Source of the DNA: Epinephelus fuscoguttatus
Lineage: Eukaryota > Chordata > Actinopteri > Perciformes > Serranidae
Assembly (NCBI RefSeq): GCF_011397635.1
Contig: NC_064767.1
Coordinates: forward strand, 15,849,537-15,913,536
DNA: 64,000 bases
Reading direction: 5' to 3'
A program made the translations under genes and the position numbers. The notes beneath the pieces were generated by a model that worked only from the letters and a program-made list of their open reading frames with translations, was not told where the DNA came from and searched no databases. Below, one piece after another: positions 12,970 through 25,512 of this stretch. Every line of letters begins with the position of its first letter. Positions within the stretch are counted from its first letter, which is position 1.

Positions 12970-14934
12970 GGCAGTTCCCCATTTTGCTGACCCATCTGTC
13001 CACCTCAACGTCCTCCCTATGTGGACTTTGTGGCTCTATAACGTCAACCAACTTCCTCTTTTGCTTCCGACAGACAAGATTCATAATTAAATAATCGTGT
13101 GCAGAAACACACTGACATGCAAGAAAATGCATCAACATGTTCATGTTCATCCCTTCATAAAATAATCTTTGCTAGTTTCTCTATCTGTGGAACTGTGCCA
13201 CATTGAGTCACTTCCTCACAGTCTGTTAATCCACTCTGCAAATATTGTAAAGCCAGTTCAAACATATCATCCTAAAGCAAACATACATGACATCTTTTAA
13301 TTAGCACAGACACAATCTACTTTGCAGTGTTCAGTGTTCTTAAAAATCAATACTGTTGTATTGTATTATTTGGTGCACTGTTCCCAGTGCCGAGCACCCC
13401 CATCACTACTGGCTGCTTATTGTGAAAATTAATGCAGCATGCTATGCAAACATGACAAAGAGCCTGCTATTGATTTTTGCATTTTGATTTTCCTTCTGAG
13501 GCGTCTTGCAATTTTATGGTCTGAGTGCTTGTGCAGAGGCTTTTCACATGTCTCTGCATACATGCACATCTCCATTCATCTTTGTGTGTGTGTGTGTGTT
13601 AGTGGGAGACACACCTGTCTTAATATTGGCCTGTATCTATTGAGCACAGTGTGAATGGTAGATGTGCTGAAGAGTCTTGCACTTGCCTTGCTGTTGCTGA
13701 CACTGCAATGTCCAAAGGCTGCCTGATCTCTCCAGTCAATCCAGTCTCACTATGCTGGAGCTGCCAGAGGAAGCGGAGGAAGGGAGTCACTTAACGGCAG
13801 ACAGCAGACTTCCTCAGCCCACAAACTGCCCTCTCTAATTACTCTTATTTCATGAAATAACTGCTTTTACAATAACGTGACCGCTCCCAAAGCAAGGAAA
13901 TAACAGTGCAGTGATGATGAGATAGAAACCCACATTTATTCAGAAATTTACAGTAAACAGAAAGCGTAAGCAGGTGAGGTTTAGTGTCTTTAAATTAAAA
14001 TGGAAGAAGAGAGACGTCAGAAAAAAGAATCATGAAAGAATCTGCCGTAAACAAATTCCTTTGATTCCCACTCCCTCAGACAGGTGATGAAACCTGACAA
14101 AACTTGTACTCCAGGTCAGGATTCACCTCAAAACCGCTACAGATCATTGAAATCTTAAATACAGCTGGAGGGCTTTGACAAGACACACGCAGAAGATCAG
14201 TCTGTACTCCCTTAGAGTGATGATCTGGCTTCACTCAACTGTCGCGGTGAAAAAAAAAAAAAAACTCCTGAGGCTTCTGTTGCTTCAGTCTGAAAGTGTT
14301 CATTTACACGACTGTGTGTTAATGTAACTACTCACGCCAGGTAATTTACAAGCCTGTTACAGCAGCGGGTTTTTAAATTGTATCTAAAAATTCAAACTGA
14401 TCTCTCCTTCTTCAGCCTGACTTTTTGTTTCTTTATCGAGCCTCAGAGCTCCAGTCAGTAAGCCAAAAATACACACAATAACATGCTCCATCTAGGCTGC
14501 AAACAATAATTAACCAGTGGGTTTCGGTGCAGACCATTACATGATGATAGTAATGGTGTGGCTTTGAATTGGGTGCATCCCTATTATTCCGTATGACCTT
14601 TCTTCTCTGCCCCAGTTTCCCATTCTAATCTTCTTTTTTCTGTCCAGTGAAGCAAAAACAGCTTCTGTATTCTTTAGATCGAGCAGTGCTTTAAATTCTG
14701 GCTTCATTTAAACATCTGTATTTACACCAAGCTCCAAAAATAGCTCACTAGTTTCAGGATATCACAGGAACAATTAAAGTCTCAATGATCATAATCCTAA
14801 TTCAATTTTAGTAATGACTTTTAAAGCTCAGAAGACATGACCATTATTTAAACTGCGGTTCAAGACAGATCACAGTTGTTTACAGAAACTCAGATATGTT
14901 GACATTTAGCATCAGATTTAGCAATTTAAAGGGG
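12970..14934. other. non-coding, no gene
   Basis: AT-rich, with a short (TG)n at about 13583-13600 and a poly(A) run at about 14250. No exons recognised. Confidence 0.4.
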
Positions 14935-15395
14935 ACATGGCAGCAGTTCAATGCATTTAGACATGTAGACATGGTCAAGACGACCTGCTGAAGTTCAAAC
15001 TGAGCATCAAAATGAGGAAGAAAGGTGATTTAAGTGACTCTGAACGTGGCATGGTTGTTGGGGCCAGACAGGCTGGTCTGTCAGAAACTGCTGATCTACT
15101 GGGATTTTCACACACAGCCATCTCTAGGGTTTACAGAGGATGGTCCCAAAAAGAGAAAATATCCAGTGAGCAGCAGTTCTCTGGGTGAAAATGCCTTGTT
15201 GATGCCAGAGGTCAGAGGAGAATGGCCAGACTGGTTCAAGATGATAGAAAGGCAACAGTAACTCTAACCACTGGTTACAACCAAGGTCTGCAGAAGACCA
15301 TCTCTGAAGCACCAACACGTCCAACCTTGAAGCAGATGGGCTACAGCAGCAGAAGACCACACCAGGTGTCAGCCAATCTGGAAATCCATCGGCAA
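14935..15395 (+). pseudogene. Tc1-like transposase N-terminal relic
   Basis: In shifting frames the plus strand reads DLSDSERGMVVGARQAGL, then LLGFSHTAISRVYRGWSQKE (paired helix-turn-helix region), then RRPHQVSA. This is the DNA-binding half of a Tc1/mariner transposase. It is interrupted by frameshifts and a lost segment; the catalytic DDE half is absent, so it is inactive. Confidence 0.85.
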
Positions 15396-15710
15396 AAAAA
15401 AAAAAAAAAATTTAAAAAAATGGAGGCACAGCCCGGGTACTTCAGGTAGAAAACCAGCAGAGTTTAGCTATATCATATTTTTCACATCACTATATCACCG
15501 TGTAGACTAATCTGATGTTTGTTAAGTCTATAAACACAATGATTGAACAAACTATTTCTGCGTGCACGTTTTGTAATTAACATGGTTATCGTAGATTAGC
15601 TGGGCTAACCGTTAGCTGTTAACGTTAGCCGTTAGCGGTGTCTGTAATGACCATAGACTGTATAAAAATAAGGTATTAACTCAATAAACGGTCCGTGAAT
15701 AAAATATTTT

Positions 15711-15953
15711 ATCCAGCGGATATCTTAGTTACAACATGAGTGAGCTAGCAAAGCAGTTTTGTGTTGCTATGTGTGGTATTTATTCAGTTATGGGAAATCA
15801 CGAAGTCTAGAAAGCATCAGTGGCTGCAGCTGACAGGGACAGTTAGCAAACCTAACATCAGGACGTCATCTGTTAAAAGCCTCCCGTTGTCAGATACGAC
15901 ATGAAACTACTCCAGTTTGCTCAATCATGTTGTAACTAAGACATCCGCTGGAA
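15711..15953. repeat. inverted repeat, 35-bp arms
   Basis: The arm at 15711-15745 (CCAGCGGATATCTTAGTTAC...) is mirrored at 15919-15953, 32 of 35 positions matching, with a 173-bp spacer. Could be a small MITE or a cruciform-prone palindrome. Confidence 0.65.
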
Positions 15954-17974
15954 AAAAAAAAAAATTTCACGTTGACGAGACGACGAGAATAAAGTGGTCA
16001 GTGAGTGTATCATGTTACAATATCAGGTGTTCATATTAAACGTGGTCAACATATCAAACGATGAGATAAACATATGTGAAAGTGTTCCATTTCCAACGTT
16101 TTTCTTCTTTCGAGACAAACTAATTTTCATCATACATCCATCTTTTCAAGGCATATTACTGTAAGTGTTTACATTATGCACACTGCTACATGAGAAGCTC
16201 AGCATAAGTTCAATCAGGAAGACTTTCTTTATGGTTTATCCATTCACAATTTCCTCTCTATCCCACTGCCACCATTTCCTCCGATCAGCTGACTTTAGGC
16301 GAACTTTGCCATGATCTCCTTCAGCCATTCATGTTGCCTCTACCAAACTCTAAAACTGTTCTCCTCACATTAGGCAGAATGGTCGCACCTTCCACCACCC
16401 CATTTTCCTTCAGTCATCTTATCCGGAGCTCATCAAAAGCCCATTCCTCTTAACATTCAGATCCTCAGCTCCCTCTTCATCTCATCTCATTACCACCACC
16501 AGCGTCTTGACTCCATAGGGGGGGCTCCCTAATCTACTACATCTTTAACACCCTCTTGGAACAGATGACACCAAGATGAGCCAAAGACTTTCAACGTTTC
16601 TCATACTTATATGTGCGTGTAAATAAATATTCTTTTCTCTCAGAACGAGTCTCCCCTGATTGAAGTAGCTATGTGCTAACATCAGGAAAACATGTAATCT
16701 CGGTTGCTGACGTTAATTTCTCCCCAACTTTGGATCATATTCCTGGGTGCATTTTTGTTTAGAAGCCTTTTTTGGTGATTTTTCATGGTACAAAATGCCA
16801 CTATATTCCATCACAGTTATTCCCGGCTGCAATGATGATGCAGAGACGCTGAGATACAGAAGACCAATCAAAGCCGACTGGATGTATTTCAGGAGGGGGG
16901 CTTACAGAAGAAGACGCGAAAACTCAAAGTTTCAGACAAAGGTGAATAGAGGTGTTCCCGCACCGAGTGTGTGAGGAAAATTAAGTGTTTTAGGAACATA
17001 TAAGCATGTAAACATGTTCTAGCAGACACTACAAAATGTGTATTGGGAGGGATATCTGCAGAGTTTTATCCCTGAAGTACATCATTAATGAACTGATTTA
17101 TATATAATGTATATATTATATGACATTTGCCAGACTCTCCTGTAATGAAACTTGAGAATGCAAAGAGAGGAGACCCGTGGGTAACTGAAATTAATTGTGC
17201 AGCTGGCAGACCAAACCCTCAGCAGGTTTTCTGCAACAAAATTACAGTTATTAGCTTCATTAACATTAACTAGAAGTGGTGTGCAGTGTCACAGCTCCAC
17301 CGTCACAGGAACACTCAGCCTGCTGATTGTAAGCCACGCTGACAATCAGCGCTGTTTTGTGATTTGTTTGTTCTTATTGAGTCATGGAACGACTGACGGA
17401 GGAAGCATCTGGATGCCATTCTATCCTGGGAATTAGATGATAACTTATTCCAGTGACTCAGCACACTGCACCATTACCCACCATTACAGCTTGACATAAC
17501 TTTGTTTGAAACAGCATTAAATTACATTTACCTGCTTAAATGGGCCATTAATGTCAGGATGGCATTCCCAGAAGATGGAGAACCCGAGTGAGAGGGCTGA
17601 TTTTGTTCTGAGGAGGACAGAGAGAGTGAAACCAAAGGCAGCACTCATGAGTGAGGTGATAAGAGAAAAAATATGAAGTTGTGGGACCAAAATTGACAGA
17701 ACTTGTATCATTTTGGGATTACTGATGAGAAAAAATGAACGAACAAATGCTTCTGAATGACTCATTTTAGTGTCCAGAATGTACCAGGTTAGCCTTTTGA
17801 ACTTCCGAGCGACCATGAATCCCAGACTTTCCCCACTCGCTCACACCCTGATATCGGATGGTACTGCTCCCACTGTCTGCTATGGTGAGTGAAAGAGAGC
17901 CAATTAAATCGGACTTGGCTCGGGACCACTGTCAGCCAAGGCTAGTGGTGTGGTCAGTTGCTCCTCAGATGGTC
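15954..17974. other. non-coding, no gene
   Basis: No exon or repeat family is recognised with confidence. Confidence 0.4.
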
Positions 17975-18065
17975 GTTCTTCCGACTTGGTGTGCACATGA
18001 GCTTAAACCACATGGAAACAACATGGACACTACATAGAAGATGTGTTGTATTTTAATGCTCAGAG
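17975..18065 (-). repeat. dispersed repeat, copy 1
   Basis: The reverse complement (AAAATACAACACATCTTCTA, TCCATGTTGTTTCC, GGAAGAACGAC) matches 58905-59000 on the plus strand at roughly 80%. It adjoins the LINE relic at 18181. Family not identified. Confidence 0.6.
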
Positions 18066-18180
18066 AGTTTAATAAACACCACGTTAACAATGAAGAGGAA
18101 AGGAGATGGATCAGGTGAGCCATCAAATATGATGAGGAAAGCATTTTTGCAGCCGAGTGTGAAGTGGTCAGGATGAGAGT

Positions 18181-18815
18181 CAGCACCTCCAAATCCGAGG
18201 CCGTGGCTCTCTGCAGGAAACCGGTTGATTGCTCCCTCCGGGTCGGGAGAGAGTTACTGCCTCAAGCAAGAGAGTGAGGGTAGAATGGAGCATTAGATGG
18301 ATCTGCAGGGATGCTGGCGCTGCGCCAGACCATCGTGGTGAAGAGAGAGCTGAGCCAGAAGGAGAAGCTTTCAATTTACTGGTCCATCTACGTCCCAACC
18401 CTCACCTATGGTCATGAGCTATGGGTAATGACCAAGAGAATGAGATCGCAGATACAAGCAGCCGTAATGATTTTCCCCCGTGGGCTCAGCCTTAGAGATA
18501 GGGTGAGGAGTTCGGACATCCGGAGGGAGCTCAGAGTAGATCCGCTGCTCCTTCACGTCTAAAGGGGTCAGTTGAGGTGGTTTGGGCATCTGATCAGGAT
18601 GCCTCCAGGGCGCCTCCGGTTACAGGTGTTCCGGGCACGTCCCACTGGTAGGAGGCCTCAGGGTAGACCCAGAACATGCTGGAGAGATTACATATCTCAT
18701 CTGGCCTAGGAACCCCTTGGGGTCCCCCAGGAGGAGCTGGAAAGTGCTGCTTGGCCTGCTGCCCCCCACGACCTGGCCCCGCATAAGTGGATAAAAAACG
18801 GATGGATGGAATTTA
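18181..18815 (+). pseudogene. LINE reverse-transcriptase ORF, C-terminal relic (longest copy)
   Basis: Frames read YGHELWVMTKRMRSQIQAA, RDRVRSSDIRRELRVDPLLL, RWFGHLIRMPPGRL and GRPRTCWRDYISHLA, the end of a non-LTR retrotransposon polyprotein, followed by a GGATGGATGGA tail typical of its 3' end. At least two in-frame stops and a small deletion make it dead. Confidence 0.85.
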
Positions 18816-19882
18816 TTTTTCAGATTATTTTATGAATGCAGCACAAGGCTGGGGTGGGAACTGGGCCGTCTGCAACTTGCCCCTCAAATAACGACAGATC
18901 ATTGGTCAGTGACATTTCTTCAACAGCATATTGAGCTTACATAGCCTACCTATAGGTGGGATCATGAATCACTGCATTGAAATTAATATTTAGTCATTTA
19001 GTGTAAACTTATACACCATGACAGGTAATGCATTGAAGGAAAGTTTTGTGGGGCAGGCAACACTAGCTGTTGAACATGCATTTACTAAAACAGAATGTTT
19101 TTTTTTTTTGTAAATACAATGATTAACCCACATCCTTTCACATGACTCCTGTTTGACTCCAGTATATATTAGGCGTGCATTATTATGCTCGTTAAAATGT
19201 GGTTTGTTTTATCCCGAAGCCCTGCTACTACATCACTATGTCCTCATGTTGAAGTGACATGTTGAGAAATCTGATTATGCTAGAAGTCTGTTAGCCCTCC
19301 AGCTCAAGACGTCACTCACTGTTGTCTTGGTTAATATCATCATAATGTATTCTGCTATGTTATCTTCCTTAGCAGCCCTTCGGCAAAGGACGTATTTTGC
19401 TGCGCTCAGTCCTCTACACATGCTCACTCCGGCAAACACGGAGTTGAGGGCTCAACAAAATCAAAGTCATTGCTTTTGTAAGTACAAATCACTTTCGGTA
19501 TCTGCTGAGCATCTTTAAAGATTATGCTGAACATGATATTAGTTTTAAAAGAAGAACAAGTGTAATTTGAGGTTCTTTGAATCACAGTAATCAGTTCCAG
19601 TGGAGAACAGGTTCCAAATGGGAATCATATGCCTCCAAGCTTATCACTTCCCTTTATCGATGTTGGCATGTTTTTCTGACAGTTGCACACTGCATAACAA
19701 TGATGTCAAACTCAGGCCCCTACGCTGCTGGAAACTTGCAACAAGAAGCTCCAAAGCGTGGCTTCACTTGATGAATAAAGATGACAACACTGCAGCTTGT
19801 AATGTCTGTAAAATTTGAATTTAAAGAAATACTAATATGCTGAAACACCTTTCTAAACAACAAGAGTTTAAATTCCAGGAAT
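18816..19882. other. non-coding, no gene
   Basis: AT-rich filler between repeats; nothing recognised. Confidence 0.35.
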
Positions 19883-20656
19883 GCCTGGGGCTGCTCGCAC
19901 AAAACACCTTAAATTAAGATTTTCAATAAAGTCCTAGTTAAGGTTTCCTCAAAATAAAATTGGTTGCACAAAACACCCTTAAGTCTTTTCCTTAAAATGC
20001 TCACATATGTATTTATGGTTTTTTCGTTGTCTTGGTCTTACACTTAAGGCATCCCTAGACCATTGTACAAAAGACCTTAGCAAACAAAGCAAGGTAAAAA
20101 AAAAAAATTGTTAAGGTACCTCTATCTTAACTGTAACTTGAGGGAGTTTATGGCGATAAATGAAAGCACGTCCTAAGTAGAGTGTTCTGCAACCAGGGTA
20201 ACCCAATGGATACGCCTTTGATTTTACACTTTAGACTTGACTGAATTCATTTTCGTTGCAATTTCTTCCTATAATCGTTTTCTGGTATTTGGGGATCAAA
20301 TTAACTTTGCAGTTTGTGCTTTCTATGACTGTATTCCTCCAGAAGTTTAATCTTTTCCTCCTCTCACCAGTACGATTTTCTTGTCTTCTTTTCTTCTGCC
20401 ATTTTATTCACTATCTAACTACAAGCCAATTTTGTGAGACGATAACAGACATCACAAGCATGAGTCCAACCAAACAAACAGTCTCCATGGAAACTTGTAC
20501 CGCTGTAAAATCTCTTTCAGCACAGTAAATGAGCTAACATTTTCCTTAACAAAGAAAACCTTATTAAGGGATTCTGTGCAACTCTGTAAGTCCCTCAGCT
20601 AAGGAGATAGTAAGCCTTAAGTGTCATAGTTAAGGAGAAAACTTCCCAGCCCCAGG
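19883..20656. mobile_element. non-autonomous element with CCTGGGGCTG termini, copy 1
   Basis: Starts CCTGGGGCTGCTCGCAC and ends, on the minus strand, CCTGGGGCTGGGAAG. Both subterminal regions repeat CTTAAG/CCTTAA motifs (GCACAAAACACC, TTAAGTC). A related but disrupted copy occupies 21041-22743. No transposase recognised. Confidence 0.65.
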
Positions 20657-21692
20657 TATGTGACACTCTATGCATGACTGCCACAGCTTTCCATTAGAGC
20701 AGCATGCCTGTTACCAAAGGTAAATATCCTATCATAACAACATTCGCACCACACAGACAGCTTTGCACATATTTTCTTTGACTAAGAGAACAATTAAACA
20801 GTAGGGCTTGGCACACCTGTGTCACATGCATACCTTTTTTTCTACTGTTTCTACAATGTGTTCAGACTCACAGGTAATAAAACAGCTGCACTGACGTCTA
20901 CTTTTTTCCCCACACAGAAGATTGATCAGGAATCAATAAAGAAACTGACAACGAACTGGAACAATAAAGCAGTAGAATCGATGATGGCATTGGTGTCAAT
21001 AAAATCTTACCAATTCCTATCCCCAGTTACAAGTAAAAGCCCTGGGGCTAGTTGCAGAATGCACCTTAAGTCCTTTAAGTCCAAGTCAAGGTTTCCTTTA
21101 AAAATAAAAGCAGTCGCACAAAACATCCAGTCTTCTCCTTAAGGTTTACTTAAGTTTTTCTCTTTATCTCGGCTTACACTTAAGGAATTGCTTTAAGATC
21201 ATTAAACCGTTGCACAGAGGACCTTAGCAACCAAAGTGAAGAAAAAAACATAAGGTGCCTCTGACCACATCTTAACCTCAACATGGCTGAGTTTATGGTG
21301 ATCAGTAGATAATGAAGGCATCCTGAGCACTATATATTTGAGCGGAGGTCAATTTATGATTTGAAATTGGACTGCCACTCAACTTTCAGAAGCTGCGCTC
21401 CTCCAGCACCATTACAATTAATGACTGCTCTGCGCTCTTATGCAACACGATCTTTCCAGTCGGTTACTGGCAAGGTATTTCATGAACACAAGTCAATGCT
21501 GTGCCACGTCATTCACCAGGTTTCAAACGCCCTCACCTGTCTGCTGAACACAGTGGTGAAGGTCTCCTCCAAACATTGTAGTTTCCTCCAACATTTGTTG
21601 CTTCATGTTTGCTGTTATTTTCAGATCAAATGTACTTTTCAGTTTGTTCTTTCTTTTATGGAATTCCTCTCGACGTATGATTTTCTTCTTCC

Positions 21693-21936
21693 ATCCATCC
21701 ATCCATCCATCCATCCATTTTCATCCACTTATCTGAGCCGGGTCACAAGGGCAGCAGGTCAAGCAAAGCACCCCAGACATCCCTCTCCCCAGCAACGCTT
21801 TCCAGCTCTTCCTGGAGTACCCCAAGGCATTCCCAGGCCAGATGAGATGTTGAGCATGTCCTGGGTCTACCCCAGGGCCTCCTACCAGTTGCACATGCCC
21901 AGAACACCTCCAATGGGAGGCGCCCAGGAGGCATCC
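21693..21936 (-). pseudogene. LINE 3' end relic
   Basis: The minus strand reads MPPGRLPLEVFWACATGRRP, then WECLGVLQEELESVAGERDV, and ends in a (GGAT)n tail at 21693-21717. Same family as 18181-18815. 5'-truncated. Confidence 0.82.
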
Positions 21937-22018
21937 AACCAGTTTGGTTTTGGTATCTTCTTATCTTCAGGCCAACTTTGTGAGAGAATACTTAGGTGCA
22001 ACAACAGGTAGCCTAGGC

Positions 22019-22555
22019 CAGTGGTTCCCAACCGGCCCAGCCACGGGGTCCAGATTTCACCTTCGTCGTAGTTCAAGGCCCCTACAGTTTAATACATTTT
22101 GTGTCATACTTGTGTTTGGCCATGTCGTTGACTTAGTTTGCCGTCTCTGTCCAGTAGCTGTCCATTAGTCACTCACTCTACAGCATGAAACTTCAAGATA
22201 AAAGCCCTGTGCTGAAAATTCACTGTACTTTTGGGGCGTTGGTGGCTTAGTGGTAGAGCAGGCGCCCCATGTACAAGGCTGTTGCCGCAGCGGCCCGGGT
22301 TCGACCCCAGCCTGTGGCCCTTTGCTGCATGTCACTCCCCCTCTCTCTCCCCCTTTCACACTTGTCTGTCCTATCCATTAAAGGCTAAAAATGCCTAGAA
22401 AAATATCTTCCAAAAAAAAAAAAAAAATTCACTGTACTTTAAAATAAAAAGTGTTTTTTTTTACAAACTTGAAAAGTTTGCATGACACTTGTGGTCCATT
22501 CAAAATGGACCAGAGACCCACCTTTGGACCGCAGCCCACCAGTTGGGAACCACTG
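22019..22555. mobile_element. hAT-type MITE
   Basis: Left end CAGTGGTTCCCAACCGG and, on the minus strand from 22555, CAGTGGTTCCCAACTGG, the classic hAT terminal form. Flanking 8-mers GCCTAGGC and TCCCAGGC match at 6 of 8 positions, fitting an 8-bp target-site duplication. Carries the SINE at 22232-22424. Confidence 0.82.
22232..22424 (+). repeat. tRNA-derived SINE, copy 2, with intact target-site duplication
   Basis: tRNA-like head with A box (TGGCTTAGTGGTAGAGC) and B box (GGTTCGACCCC), then CCCTTTGCTGCATGTCACTC, a CT-rich body and an A-tail. It is bracketed by identical 17-bp direct repeats, AAAATTCACTGTACTTT at 22215-22231 and 22425-22441. The perfect duplication and good boxes mark a recent insertion. 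Confidence 0.9.
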
Positions 22556-22743
22556 TCCCAGGCTATCACAAGCACACACTCAAGCAAAGAAATGGCCTCC
22601 ATGAAAACAGTAGAATTTTACTGCTGTAAAATCTTTTTCAGTGCAGTACACACGTTAAAGTCTTTAAGAAAACATTTAAACAGACTCTGTGCAACACCCT
22701 TAAGTGATTTCCTCAGCTAAGGAAAAACCAAATCTTAAGTATC

Positions 22744-24370
22744 ATACATACAGCACTTAAGTACTGACATCAAAATGTATCTGAAGTACAAAAAGTACTC
22801 ATTACACAGAATAGCCCATTGCTGAATAATATATATTATATGATTGGATTACAATTACTAATAGATTAATGTACATGTCACTTTAATGTTGCAGCTGCTA
22901 CAGGAGGGGCTCATTTCAATCACTATATATATATTATAGGCTACTTTAATCTAGCCAATAACAATTTATCATCATTAACTGTTGATACTTGTACTAATAA
23001 TCTGAATGTGTAAAGTAACTTGTAACTTAAGTTACAAAATAAATGTAGGAGAGTAAAGAGTACAACTGAACTGAACTGAACTGTTGTGAACTGTAACTAT
23101 AGAGTAACATCAGGGGATTATTGTTCAACTAGCCACAAGTACCCTTAAAAATGTAACTAGTCTACTTCAGTACACTGTTTGAGGCATGTGATACTTAGTT
23201 ACTCTGCACCACTGCTTCTTCTAATGCACACACAGCCTTTTTTAAAATTAATTTTGTGTCACAGTTGCAGTGTGAACTCACTGAACTACAGCCCTTAAAC
23301 ATGTAAAGAATCTGCATTAATTAGGACGCAGCTGAAAAAAGCACAGCAATGCGCATTTATCTTGACAGCAGATCATTAACATACCAGAGCAGAATCACGT
23401 TAATAACCGATGTCATGGTGATAACAAGATTTACATGTTACCTTCAGAGCCTGTGGAGCAGTGCAGGGAGCTGATTTATGCCCCTCTGTGTGTGAGTTTG
23501 TTGTCTAGCTGTTGTCCTTCGACCTGCAACAAAACTTCTCTCCTGGTGGCAGCAAACATCAAATCAACACACAGTCCTGCACCTTCACCTGGGCCTCCTG
23601 GACATTTATTACACGCACTGCAGCACGTTTTGTTCCACCTGTGCAGGTACCTGCAGACACACTTCTCCCAGACATGTGGAGTGACAGGCTAGCACTGACA
23701 GCTAATAAATTAGCTAACCTAGCTGCTGACACTGGCTGGGTCAAGCAGTCTGAGCCTGGGACGTGTGCTGCATGTCATACCCCCTGCCTGCTGTAAAGTG
23801 CAGAGAAAATGCACAAATAAATAAATAAATAAAATAAAATAAAAAATATATAAATAAATAAATAAATAAAATAAATAAAAATATATAAATAAATAAATAA
23901 ATAAAATAAAATAAAATAAAAATATATAAATAAATAAAATAAAATAAAAGTCTGTGGCTGTGTTGTTTGGTCCTTATTTGATTTTGATCCACATCTTTTA
24001 TTATGTGGTCTCTTTAGGGAAAAAATAAAGCTGTGAAATCACTGTTTTTGTTTTCAAGATTCGAGAAGTTTATTGTCATATCACATGCAAAGTAAAAACA
24101 GCCGTTTACACCATACAATGACATAATTAATTGCCAGGCTCCCTTTACTCATAACAATAATAACATCAGAATAAAAGCTAGATTTTAAGAAAAATAAATA
24201 AATAAATTAGCAGAAACAAATAACTAAGTTAAAACCGTTGTTTAAAAGTACAGTGCAATAATAATACTATATATTGCATTATATGTTGAATATTGCAACA
24301 TTTTTTTTCTGTTTTGTCTGTTTCTTTATTTTCAGAAATCAGAAAAAGGGTGATCCAGCTTTGACAGGTC
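22744..24370. other. non-coding with AT-rich tract
   Basis: No exons. A degenerate AAATA/AATAAAT tract runs from about 23815 to 23950 and explains the hydrophobic Phe/Tyr/Ile frame on the minus strand. A TTTATTGTC-type fish repeat end starts near 24067. Confidence 0.5.
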
Positions 24371-25512
24371 CAGAGGCTTGTACTATGAAGCAAGATTTAG
24401 AGTTAGTGAGGTAACTTCAGGGTTAGCTCAGAGTTTCCAGTACTGAGAAGCTGGTTCTCTTTTCATCGGGATAAATCACCATGGTAACTTATGCTGAACA
24501 GTTAACCTGCTCTGGAGCAGGTTAACTTTAGAGAATCACATCACAGCCTGTCAACACCCCGACCTCTGACTAATCAGATCACTGAAGAAAAAAGTATCCA
24601 TGGGCAAAAGTCCGGAGTCTCAGGTAAAAAAGTGTAGCCTATATGCTGTTGTAGTTCAGTAGAATAATTTTATTGTTTGAGGGCTCTATTTCCACTGGTT
24701 TTCAAACAGAGCCTCGAACATTTACAAACTAAACACATGATTTTGGCACTGTTCTAAAAGTTTACTTAAATCTGCAGTGATCGTTGAGAGTGCTGCTACC
24801 TTTACATTCTGAGTCATCACTGCAGCTCAAAATAACATGAGACACCTGTGTGATGAGAACTAGAATAAAACATTTAATATTTTATTAAAAAAAAATCATC
24901 CACACACTGTTAATTGGCTCCTGTTATTATAAATGCAACATTTCGGTCAGATAGACCTCATTAGTCATTAACTGGGCTACTTTTCTACCTGTTACTGCAG
25001 CAGCAGAAACAGTCTGGCATCTTTTTAAAATATTTTATGTGACATATTCAGAGTGGTTTTGTCATCGTCCAACTAAACAGCAAAAAATACTCTATACTGC
25101 TGTCACATATAGCCTAATGACACCTGCACGTAATTTAAGTCACAGATGAAGGTGAATTTTTGGATATTGTTTTCAGTGTTTCTAGATTTTCTGTTTTAAG
25201 ACTACAGAGTATCGTTAACATCCCACGCCACTAACATTTAACTGTCTCACAGTCCCGGGCACCTGTGGTAATATTCCATATCATATGAAATGGAGCAGCC
25301 TTCTTCATCCATGGTTCTGGTGAGGTCATTTGTAATTAACACCCCCGTCTCTTTCACATGAACACGCCCGTGGCTGGATAAGAAAACCCAGAGTTGACTG
25401 AACTAGTTAATAACCAGCTTTGTAGTACCAGTTATCCAAACTGCCACTGTTAGGGTTAGTCACACCTGATAATAAAAAGACATCCTAGGTAAGTTACACT
25501 GGCTTCATAGTA
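24371..25512. mobile_element. TIR element (CAGANGCNTGTACTATGAAGC)
   Basis: Left end CAGAGGCTTGTACTATGAAGC; right end, on the minus strand from 25512, CAGATGCCTGTACTATGAAGC (19 of 21 identical). The trinucleotide GTC flanks both sides, compatible with a 3-bp duplication as in PIF/Harbinger, but too short to be decisive. No transposase frame in 1.14 kb. Confidence 0.65.

Larger units (their letters stand above)
21041..22743. mobile_element. CCTGGGGCT element, copy 2, with nested insertions
   Basis: Begins CCTGGGGCTAGTTGCAG and shares with 19883-20656 the blocks CCTTAAGTCC, AAGGTTTCCT, GCACAAAACA and, near the right end, CTCTGTGCAAC and CTCAGCTAAGGA. The copy is expanded by a LINE 3' end (21693-21936) and a hAT-type MITE (22019-22555) that itself holds a SINE. 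Its inner 216-codon frame (21361-22011) runs across these junctions and is not a gene. Confidence 0.65.

Noticed and set aside
21361-22011. 216-codon open frame on the plus strand, the longest in the window
   Set aside because: It crosses the boundary between a TIR element, a LINE 3' end (antisense, with a CCAT repeat) and unique sequence; no family domain.
22232-22330. tRNA gene suggested by A and B boxes
   Set aside because: Part of a SINE with A-tail and target-site duplication; two related copies with different bodies; tRNA arms do not pair well.
23741-23992. Hydrophobic membrane-like protein (Phe/Tyr/Ile-rich)
   Set aside because: Translation of an AAATA-type low-complexity tract.
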